Shown here: positions 31,462 to 37,560 of the stretch, piece by piece | Layout of the letters: every line of letters starts with the position of its first letter | Numbering within the stretch: the first letter of the stretch is position 1 | Assembly (NCBI GenBank): GCA_963659365.1 | Contig: CAVKTI010000017.1 | Location: forward strand, 1-37,560 | From: W0P28-013 sp963659365 | Lineage (GTDB): Bacteria > Bacteroidota > Bacteroidia > Bacteroidales > Paludibacteraceae | Direction of reading: 5' to 3' | Length of the DNA stretch: 37,560 nucleotides | Position numbers and translations under genes: made by a program | Notes under the pieces: generated by a model | Databases searched by the model: none | Told to the model about the DNA's origin: nothing | Seen by the model: the letters and a program-made list of their open reading frames with translations, nothing else

Positions 31462-31983
31462 ATGATTTACACAAAAACAGGCGACAACGGTACCACCGCG
31501 CTCGTGGGTGGCAAACGCGTGCCAAAAAACAGTGTGCGGCTACACGCCTACGGCACTGTGGACGAGTTGAATTCGTTCCTCGGACTGCTGAAAACGAAAG
31601 TCGGCGACGAGCACCGCGCTACCCTACTCGACATACAGCAGACGCTCTTTGCTGTGGGTGCCAACCTCGCCACCGACACCACCGACACGCCGCTGCACGA
31701 ATCTGCCAAAATTTCGGCGGAAAAAGTGCATCAGTTGGAAAAAAATATCGATAAAATGACCGAAAATTTACCAAAATTAACACATTTTATCGTTTATGGT
31801 GACAACGAAGCGTCGGCCATTTGCCACATCTGCCGCGCAGTAGCACGCCGCGCCGAACGCGCCATTTTAGATATTGAAAATCAGCAAGTTATCGATTCGG
31901 AATTGAAAAAATACACGAACCGACTTTCCGATTTTCTCTTTGTTTTGGCGCGCACACTGGCCAACGAAAAATGCACGAAATAA
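31462..31983 (+). CDS. cob(I)alamin adenosyltransferase (PduO type)
   Basis: A 173-residue ATP:cob(I)alamin adenosyltransferase. The ATP site is TKTGDNGTTALVGGKRVPKN at the N-terminus, followed by RLHAYGTVDELNSFLGLL. QQTLFAVGANLATD follows, then RAVARRAERAIL (active-site Arg/Glu cluster) and the C-terminal NRLSDFLFVLARTL. It makes adenosylcobalamin from cob(I)alamin and ATP. The strand usually reading F-I-L-P-G-G-S is FIVYGDNEAS here, a local departure. It lies alone, with repeat DNA upstream. Confidence 0.93.
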   Translation: MIYTKTGDNGTTALVGGKRVPKNSVRLHAYGTVDELNSFLGLLKTKVGDEHRATLLDIQQTLFAVGANLATDTTDTPLHESAKISAEKVHQLEKNIDKMTENLPKLTHFIVYGDNEASAICHICRAVARRAERAILDIENQQVIDSELKKYTNRLSDFLFVLARTLANEKCTK

Positions 31984-32000
31984 AAAAAATGCGATAAAAG

Positions 32001-32031
32001 TTGAATTTCGTAAAAAAAACAACTATCTTTG
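32001..32031 (+). promoter_or_regulatory. promoter of the DUF2795 gene
   Basis: TATCTTTG (32024-32031) with TTGA in place of TTTG 19 bases upstream (32001-32004). The leader is about 60 bases. Confidence 0.65.
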
Positions 32032-32095
32032 CAAGTTGAAAAATAGTCTATAAGCCACTTTTTGTGGCAAAACGAACAAAATTATTGGATTCGCT

Positions 32096-32317
32096 ATGTA
32101 TTGGACTTTGGAATTAGCCTCAAAATTGGAAGACGCGCCGTGGCCTGCGTCTAAAGATGAGCTCATCGACTATGCTATGCGTTCCGGTGCCCCGCTGGAG
32201 GTCATCGAAAACCTGCAGGAGATAGAAGACGAGGGCGACATCTACGAAAGTATCGAGGACATTTGGCCCGACTACCCAAGCAAAGAAGATTTTTTCTTCA
32301 ACGAAGAGGAATACTAA
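32096..32317 (+). CDS. DUF2795 family small acidic protein
   Basis: A 73-residue protein, MYWTLELASKLEDAPWPASK and onward, highly similar to a short Bacteroidetes family annotated DUF2795. The helical middle reads ELIDYAMRSGAPLEVIENLQ and the acidic end DYPSKEDFFFNEEEY. About a third of the residues are acidic. The function is unknown; it is probably cytoplasmic. A short hairpin GTTTTTC-GACG-GAAAAAC follows the stop. It sits just ahead of the T9SS genes, but the 121-base gap suggests separate transcription. Confidence 0.85.
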   Translation: MYWTLELASKLEDAPWPASKDELIDYAMRSGAPLEVIENLQEIEDEGDIYESIEDIWPDYPSKEDFFFNEEEY

Positions 32318-32438
32318 GTAGTTTTTCGACGGAAAAACGCAAAAAGGCAGCCAAACAACGCAATTTTTCACACTTTTTTCAGTTGTATTGTTGAGGTGTG
32401 GCACAACGCACCAAACAAAAACACGGACAAACAGACTT

Positions 32439-33401
32439 GTGAAACTGCGAAACAAATACTGCCAAAGGTTAAGCCTGACAATCGTATTCGGTATAGTAGC
32501 CTGCACTGCAGTACACGCGCAGTTCGACGCGCAACTCACGCAGTACTTCTACAACCGAACGGCAATAAACCCCGCTGTTGTTGGCGAACAACAGATGGTG
32601 CAGTTATCGGGACTGCAGCGTTTACAGTGGATTAGCATCGACAATGCCCCACGAACCACATTTGTGTCGGTACACGCGCCTTTCAAAATAGGCAAAACAA
32701 AACACGGCGCAGGAGTTCAGTTTGTAAACGATATTTTTGGCATGTTTTCCAACCAGCAAATCAATTTGCAGTACGCCTACAAATTGAAACTGGGCGATGG
32801 CTACTTGAATTTCGGCGTGAACATCGGCGTGTCGAATGTCAAATTCAAAGGCGACAGCGTGCGTTGGGTCGAAAGCGACTACCATGTGAAAGACGACGAT
32901 GCCGTGCCGACAAGTGGCGTTTCGGGGGTCGGGTTCGACTGCGGACTTGGCATTGCCTACACCACAGCACGCTGGCATGTGGGCATATCGGCACTGCACC
33001 TGCCCGAATCGAACATCGCTCTCGGTGCATACGATGGATTTCACATGACGCGGCTTTACACCGCCTCGGGCAGTTACGACTTTCGTCTGAAAAATCCCGA
33101 CTACACCATCAAAACGGCGGCGTTGGTCATTACCGATTTTGCGAGTTGGAATCCGAGCATAACAGCACTGCTCGACTATAAAGGGAAATACTGGGGCGGT
33201 CTCGGTGGGCGTTTAGACGCCGTGTCGTTTCTGCTCGGCATAAAAGTGCTAAACGGCCTCGTAATCGGATACGCTTACGACTTGCCAGTGAACAAGATAA
33301 TAACAGCGAGCCACGGTTCACACGAAATCTATTTGGCGTACGAATTTGGACTCGGCCTAAAGAAAAAAGGCAGCAAACATAAAAGTGTACGAATACTCTA
33401 A
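32439..33401 (+). CDS. porP: type IX secretion system membrane protein PorP/SprF family
   Basis: A 320-residue outer-membrane beta-barrel protein. I chose GTG 32439, which gives a proper signal peptide (KLRNKYCQRLSLTIVFGIVA then CTAVHAQ); the longer ATG form would place a charged Thr/Arg-rich stretch before it. The mature N-terminus QFDAQLTQYFYNRTAINPAV is the PorP/SprF hallmark (usually F-x-Q-Y-F-x-N-x-x-x-x-N-P-A). Later strands are typical (GVQFVNDIFGMFSNQQINLQ, YKGKYWGGLGGRL, VLNGLVIGYAYDLP). The family anchors type B cargo or forms part of the T9SS. It is the first gene of porP-K-L-M. No clear TAnnTTTG box; TATTGTTG at 32386 is close. Confidence 0.92.
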   Translation: MKLRNKYCQRLSLTIVFGIVACTAVHAQFDAQLTQYFYNRTAINPAVVGEQQMVQLSGLQRLQWISIDNAPRTTFVSVHAPFKIGKTKHGAGVQFVNDIFGMFSNQQINLQYAYKLKLGDGYLNFGVNIGVSNVKFKGDSVRWVESDYHVKDDDAVPTSGVSGVGFDCGLGIAYTTARWHVGISALHLPESNIALGAYDGFHMTRLYTASGSYDFRLKNPDYTIKTAALVITDFASWNPSITALLDYKGKYWGGLGGRLDAVSFLLGIKVLNGLVIGYAYDLPVNKIITASHGSHEIYLAYEFGLGLKKKGSKHKSVRIL

Positions 33402-33414
33402 TTTTGAGCATACT

Positions 33415-34812
33415 ATGAAAAAGTCATCTTTCATCATCGTCGTCGCAACGGTAGCCATGCTGACAGGCTGCGCCAAAGCCCCGAAAGGCTTTTTGGGCGG
33501 CATCTACGGCAAGTCGAAGCCCGAAACAACGCCATACGGCATGGTATTCGTACCGCGCGGCTCATTCACGATGGGACCCAACGACCAAGCAGCCACATGG
33601 GGCATGCAACCCAAGCAGGTAACCAAATCTATCGATGCCTTTTGGATGGACGAAACCGAAATCACCAACGGCGAATATCAGCAATTCGTAGCGTGGGTGC
33701 GCGACTCCATCGCACTGGTAAAACTGCGTAGCATCGACGACGAAACCGAAGCCGCCAAATACTTTACCACACACAAAATCTACAAACAAGAAGAACCCGA
33801 CACCGCCATCAACTGGAAAGCAAAAATTCCGTGGGGCATCAAGTGGAAAGAGGACGATGAACTGACCGAAGCAAAATACAACGCCATAGAAGAGATGTTT
33901 TTCAATGGCGAAGAGAAGACCATCGGGCGGCAACTGAACAGCCACATACTCAACTACTCGTACAAGTGGGTCGATTACACACAAGCCGCCCTGCCTGGCA
34001 ACGAGTTTAACCCCTACACAGGCACTTACAACCCCAACGCCAAAGTGCGCATCGACAGCGCATTTATGCGTGGCAACGCCATTGTCGATACGGTCATTAT
34101 CAAGCCATTGCGCCACCGCAGCGACCTTGTTTGCAGCAAAATCATCAACATCTACCCCGACACCATGTGCTGGATGCGCGAGTTCACATACAGTTTCAAC
34201 GAACCCGCCATGCATAACTATTTCTCGCACCCGAGCAATGGGCGTTATCCTGTTGTGGGCGTGTCGTGGGATCAAGCCGTGGCTTTCTGCCACTGGCGCA
34301 ACCAACTGTACAACTCGGTGCCGGGACTGCCCAAAACGCACGAATTTCGTCTGCCAACCGAAGCCGAATGGGAATATGCAGCGCGTGGCGGTCGCCACTT
34401 GGCAATCTACCCATGGGGCGGCCCATACATTCGCGACTCGAAAGGGTGCTTCATGGCCAACTTTAAGCCCACACGCGGCAACTACACCGAAGACGGCTAT
34501 CTGATTCCCTGCCAAGTGGCCTCGTTCGACCCGAACGACTACGGTCTGTTCGATATGTCGGGCAATGTTTCGGAGTGGACTTCGGACACCTACGACGCCA
34601 CCGCCGCCACATTCACGCACGATATGAACTCGGCCTACAGTTACTCATCGAAGATGAACGACCCCAAAGTGATGAAACGCAAAGTGATTCGCGGCGGTTC
34701 GTGGAAAGATGTGGGCGCATTCCTGCAATGCGGCGCGCGCGACTTCGAATATCAAACCAAGCGTAGCCCCGCCATCGGTTTCCGCTGCGTACGGAGTTAC
34801 ATCGGCGAATAA
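33415..34812 (+). CDS. porK: type IX secretion system lipoprotein PorK/GldK
   Basis: A 465-residue lipoprotein. The start at ATG 33415 gives a lipobox LTGC (Cys at about 18); an earlier ATG would add ten residues before the signal. A formylglycine-generating-enzyme-like fold fills the rest: YGMVFVPRGSFTMGPN, DAFWMDETEITNGEYQQFV, HEFRLPTEAEWEYAARGG, FDMSGNVSEWTSDTYD, RKVIRGGSWKDVG, and IGFRCVRSYIG at the end. PorK and PorN form the periplasmic ring of the T9SS under the outer membrane. It follows porP by 13 bases. Confidence 0.94.
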   Translation: MKKSSFIIVVATVAMLTGCAKAPKGFLGGIYGKSKPETTPYGMVFVPRGSFTMGPNDQAATWGMQPKQVTKSIDAFWMDETEITNGEYQQFVAWVRDSIALVKLRSIDDETEAAKYFTTHKIYKQEEPDTAINWKAKIPWGIKWKEDDELTEAKYNAIEEMFFNGEEKTIGRQLNSHILNYSYKWVDYTQAALPGNEFNPYTGTYNPNAKVRIDSAFMRGNAIVDTVIIKPLRHRSDLVCSKIINIYPDTMCWMREFTYSFNEPAMHNYFSHPSNGRYPVVGVSWDQAVAFCHWRNQLYNSVPGLPKTHEFRLPTEAEWEYAARGGRHLAIYPWGGPYIRDSKGCFMANFKPTRGNYTEDGYLIPCQVASFDPNDYGLFDMSGNVSEWTSDTYDATAATFTHDMNSAYSYSSKMNDPKVMKRKVIRGGSWKDVGAFLQCGARDFEYQTKRSPAIGFRCVRSYIGE

Positions 34813-34884
34813 TTACACCATATTAAATAGGTAGAAAAAAAGTAAAATAACAATAACCAAAAAAAACAGAAACTAGAAAAAATT

Positions 34885-35763
34885 ATGGCAAAAAAAGAAC
34901 GTACGGGGTTCATGAAATGGTATTTCAGCCCACAAGGTAAAAAAGTAGTTGGATGCGTTTACTCTTTGGGAGCAGCGGTAGTTATCGTTGGTGCGCTGTT
35001 CAAAATTCTGCACTGGCCGGGCGCGAGCATCATGCTTATGATGGGTATGTTTACCGAAGCATTGTTGTTCTCGATTGGCGTGTTGGACGACCCGCACCCC
35101 GACCTGCACTGGAATCACATTTTCCCCGCATTGACCGCAGACGATGCCGATCCACTCTATAACCATCTCGGAAATGGCGTTGGTGGCGCACAACAGCCCG
35201 CAGGACAAATTGCTGGCGGCCCGAGCGTCAATCCATTGAAAGACGAAGATGTGAAAGCCATGCAAGACGGCTTGAAAAGCATCAGCGAAGCCGCAAAACA
35301 GATTGCAGGCATATCGAAAGTGGCTGGTTTGACCGACTCTTTTGCACAAAACTTGGAACTTGCTGGCACGGCAGCCGCACAATTTGCCGCCAAACAGCAG
35401 AACCTCGACGCTGCCTCGCAAGCACTGCTCGCCTCGTACAACGGCATCACCGAAAACATGACGACCGTGCAAGAGAACACGAAACTGTATGTCGAAAAAG
35501 CCGAAACCATCAACAAAAACTTGAGCGCGATTAACTCTGTGTACGAAATTCAACTGAAAAATGTGCAGAGCCAAGCCGAAGCCGTCGAGCAGCAGACCGC
35601 AAAAATTGCCTCTGTGGCTGGCGATTTGGACAAGGTGCAACAAGCCATGCAAATCAGCGCAAAAGATATGGAAAAATATCAGGACGAGACAACGAAACTC
35701 GCCCAAAAAGTTGTCGATTTGAACGCCATTTACGGCAATATGCTCAACGCCATCAACGCTTAA
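34885..35763 (+). CDS. porL: type IX secretion system inner-membrane motor protein PorL/GldL
   Basis: A 292-residue protein. Two N-terminal transmembrane helices: VVGCVYSLGAAVVIVGALF, then after KILHWPGA the helix SIMLMMGMFTEALLFSIG. The family's Glu in TM2 (proton path) is in FTEALL. DDPHPDLHWNHIFPAL follows, and a long cytoplasmic part that is mostly coiled coil (about 120-285). With PorM it forms the proton-driven motor of the type IX system. Gaps are 72 bases from porK and 44 to porM. Confidence 0.95.
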   Translation: MAKKERTGFMKWYFSPQGKKVVGCVYSLGAAVVIVGALFKILHWPGASIMLMMGMFTEALLFSIGVLDDPHPDLHWNHIFPALTADDADPLYNHLGNGVGGAQQPAGQIAGGPSVNPLKDEDVKAMQDGLKSISEAAKQIAGISKVAGLTDSFAQNLELAGTAAAQFAAKQQNLDAASQALLASYNGITENMTTVQENTKLYVEKAETINKNLSAINSVYEIQLKNVQSQAEAVEQQTAKIASVAGDLDKVQQAMQISAKDMEKYQDETTKLAQKVVDLNAIYGNMLNAINA

Positions 35764-35807
35764 AACGCGCGGCAAACATTTTGTTTAACACCCTAAAACA
35801 CAGATAG

Positions 35808-37406
35808 ATGAGTGGTGCTACGAATTGTCCGGAAACCCCGAGACAAAAAATGATAGGTATGATGTATTTGGTGCTGACCGCCATGTTGGCACTGAATGTG
35901 TCGGCCGATATTCTGAACGGCTTTTTGATGGTGGACAACAGTTTGATTACCAACATCGAAACAGGCAACAAACAGGCGGCGACGCTCTACGACGAGATGC
36001 ACTATCTCTACGAGCAGAACCCCGACAAGGTAGGCGAATGGCTCGAAAAATCGAAAATCACCAAGCAGAAAAGCGACAGCCTGATAGCCTTTATCCATCA
36101 AGCAAAATCCGACCTGATAATGATGGCCGACGGTGTGCAAGTAGATCCCGACACCGTGAATCGATACAAACTGCAGAGTAAAGACAACACCGACATCGCA
36201 AGCCGCTATTTCATCGGCGACAACGAGGTGAGTGGTACCGAAAAAGGTCAGCAATTCAAGCAGATGCTCGAAAATTATCGCCACTTTGTGGAGCAGATGT
36301 ACAACAACGACAGCACGGCCATTGAGATTTACGAAAAGCGTTTTACCACCGCCGATATGCTCAATTCGCACGGCACCGAAACGGTGGCTTGGCTCAACGC
36401 ACAATTCGAGTCGATGCCGTTGATAGCCGTAACCACGCAGTTGTCGAAATACGAAAGCGATGTGCTGGCCACGCAAAAGGAACTTATCACCTACTTCAAA
36501 GGCCAGACCGACGCAGGCGACTTCCGTGTGAACAAAATCGAAGCGTTTGTCATTCCGAACTCGAAACATGTGATGCAAGGCGGCCAATACAAAGCCAAAA
36601 TTGTGCTTTCGGCGGTCGATTCGACCAAAGTGCCTGAATACTACATTGGCAGCACCAAACTGAACAGCGAAACCTACGCCACCAGTTGCAACACCATCGG
36701 CACATTCCCATTCTCGGGCAAAATTGTGCTGAAAGGCAACGACGGTGTGCCGCGCGAATATCCGTTCAAAGACGAATACACTGTGGGTGAGCCATCGGCC
36801 ACCATTGCCAACGAGGATATGAATGTGGTTTACAAAGGCTTCAACAACCGATTGAAAATATCGGTGCCGGGCGTGAGCGACTCGAAAGTGCGCGTCGATA
36901 TTACTGGCGGCACACTGACGAAAAACGGCTCGTTCTACATCTGCAAACCGACCAGCAGTTCCGAAGTGAAAATCAATGTGTCGGCCGACCTCGACGGCAA
37001 ATTTGTGTCGATGGGTAGCAGTTCGTTCCGTGTGAAATCGCTGCCCGACCCTGCGCCATTCTTGCGCTACACCGACGACAACGGCAATGTGGTGGACTAC
37101 AACCCGAACATCGACGGCTACAAAAAAGCCCCGAACAAAAAGCAGTTGCTGGCCGCAAAATTCATTGCGCAGTATGCCGACGGTCTGTTGAAAGCCAACT
37201 TCCGCATTGCGAATTTCGAGATGGTAGCAACGGTGCGCGGCGGTAACACCACCAAGAGTTCGCCCACCAACGCCTTCTCCGAAGACCAGTTGTCGCTGAT
37301 GAAGGCACTGAAACCGGGTCAGGAGATATTCTTCAAGAACATCAACTGCGTGGGCGACAAAACTACAACGCTGTCGTATCCGCCAATACCCATACCTGCT
37401 AAATAA
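35808..37406 (+). CDS. porM: type IX secretion system motor protein PorM/GldM
   Basis: A 532-residue protein of full length. The N-terminal segment NCPETPRQKMIGMMYLVLTA then MLALNVSADILNGF holds the single transmembrane helix with its conserved Arg/Lys-rich start. A long periplasmic part follows: helical D1 domain (about 40-220) and beta-rich D2-D4 domains (about 225-530: EAFVIPNSKHVMQGGQYKAK, VGEPSATIANEDMNVVYKGF). It spans the periplasm between PorL and the PorK/PorN ring. In Porphyromonas gingivalis porN follows directly. Here a hairpin comes next and no porN start is seen to the window end. Confidence 0.95.
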   Translation: MSGATNCPETPRQKMIGMMYLVLTAMLALNVSADILNGFLMVDNSLITNIETGNKQAATLYDEMHYLYEQNPDKVGEWLEKSKITKQKSDSLIAFIHQAKSDLIMMADGVQVDPDTVNRYKLQSKDNTDIASRYFIGDNEVSGTEKGQQFKQMLENYRHFVEQMYNNDSTAIEIYEKRFTTADMLNSHGTETVAWLNAQFESMPLIAVTTQLSKYESDVLATQKELITYFKGQTDAGDFRVNKIEAFVIPNSKHVMQGGQYKAKIVLSAVDSTKVPEYYIGSTKLNSETYATSCNTIGTFPFSGKIVLKGNDGVPREYPFKDEYTVGEPSATIANEDMNVVYKGFNNRLKISVPGVSDSKVRVDITGGTLTKNGSFYICKPTSSSEVKINVSADLDGKFVSMGSSSFRVKSLPDPAPFLRYTDDNGNVVDYNPNIDGYKKAPNKKQLLAAKFIAQYADGLLKANFRIANFEMVATVRGGNTTKSSPTNAFSEDQLSLMKALKPGQEIFFKNINCVGDKTTTLSYPPIPIPAK

Positions 37407-37412
37407 AATTAA

Positions 37413-37433
37413 GGGGACTTCAATAAATTCCCC
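37413..37433 (+). terminator. hairpin directly behind porM
   Basis: GGGGA (37413-37417) pairs with TCCCC (37429-37433), with TT/AA inside, beginning six bases behind the porM stop. There is a weak T tract (ATTTCAT), so termination may be partial. Confidence 0.5.
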
Positions 37434-37560
37434 ATTTCATAAAAAAATAACAAATGACGATTTTTTTGAATACTTTTGTGCGCTTTTTGTTTTTGGACTG
37501 CATCTATCTGACTTTCACTCAATTACAATGCCACCGCATTGCGCTTTCGCTCAAGCCAAA
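37434..37560. other. AT-rich gap with dispersed-repeat-like end
   Basis: No gene is supported. TACTTTTG (37471-37478) fits the -7 promoter box, without a good TTTG partner. The last 30 bases (GCATTGCGCTTTCGCTCAAG) resemble part of the insertion at 20964-21036 (GGCATTGCGCTCGCTT), so a copy of a dispersed palindromic element may begin here. Confidence 0.4.

Noticed and set aside
37454..37560. Open frame from ATG 37454 to the window edge, a possible porN start
   Set aside because: The peptide (MTIFLNTFVRFLFLDC...) has no PorN/GldN features and overlaps a promoter-like box and a repeat-like end.

Overview
The window is a chromosomal segment from a Bacteroidetes bacterium, most likely order Bacteroidales. 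The evidence is the type IX secretion genes porP-porK-porL-porM at the right end, a protein with a type B T9SS C-terminal sorting domain, ribosomal proteins S9, L13 and S2 and EF-Ts of Bacteroidetes type, an lpxD-lpxC-lpxA cluster, a Bacteroidetes-type small SRP RNA, and several promoters that fit the Bacteroidetes consensus TTTG-N19/20-TAnnTTTG. No rRNA, tRNA, CRISPR array, transposase or phage gene was found.

Left part (1-4.3 kb, all minus strand). This part is visibly more AT-rich than the rest and looks like acquired accessory DNA. It holds a DUF1016 PD-(D/E)XK nuclease and an AlbA_2/ATP-binding/HTH protein. Three decayed or duplicated copies of the DUF1016 gene end lie around these two genes. 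Next comes a translationally coupled operon (TagD-like cytidylyltransferase, SDR reductase, CDP-glycerol glycerophosphotransferase-like enzyme cut by the window edge). Together these could make and transfer a phospho-polyol, a teichoic-acid-like surface decoration.

Middle (4.4-20.9 kb). This part carries housekeeping and envelope genes: a PIN-PhoH ATPase, a polysaccharide flippase, thioredoxin reductase, SRP RNA, a YgjP-like metallopeptidase, and rmlB followed by an outer-membrane polysaccharide export lipoprotein and a chain-length/co-polymerase protein. It continues with the rplM-rpsI-rpsB-tsf translation cluster, the lipid A genes lpxD-lpxC-lpxA, a purine nucleoside phosphorylase and a bactofilin. 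LpxC is stand-alone here, although most Bacteroidetes carry an LpxC-FabZ fusion. Its last residues are encoded by an intergenic repeat.

Right part (21.4-37.4 kb). First is a TetR-regulated RND efflux operon (TetR, TolC, adaptor, pump, and a P-II-like small protein). Then come the type B sorting-domain protein and a NigD-like lipoprotein on the minus strand, followed by a methyltransferase, a cob(I)alamin adenosyltransferase, a DUF2795 protein and the T9SS core genes. No porN/gldN start is visible in the last 154 bases after porM.

Most striking is a family of composite intergenic arrays in at least seven gaps. Each is a mosaic of degenerate short tandem words (TTTCAAA/TTTCAGA, TTGATNAG, TTGAATCG, TTCAAATC, ACTTTNNAC, CTCACTTC). 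Four arrays share a non-repetitive core beginning GTTTAACGCATTGGTG. The 7-base CTCACTTC word, read as TGAGAAG in the sense of the gene it follows, puts stop codons in all three frames. It forms the C-termini of TrxB and LpxC and lies directly behind the phoH stop.
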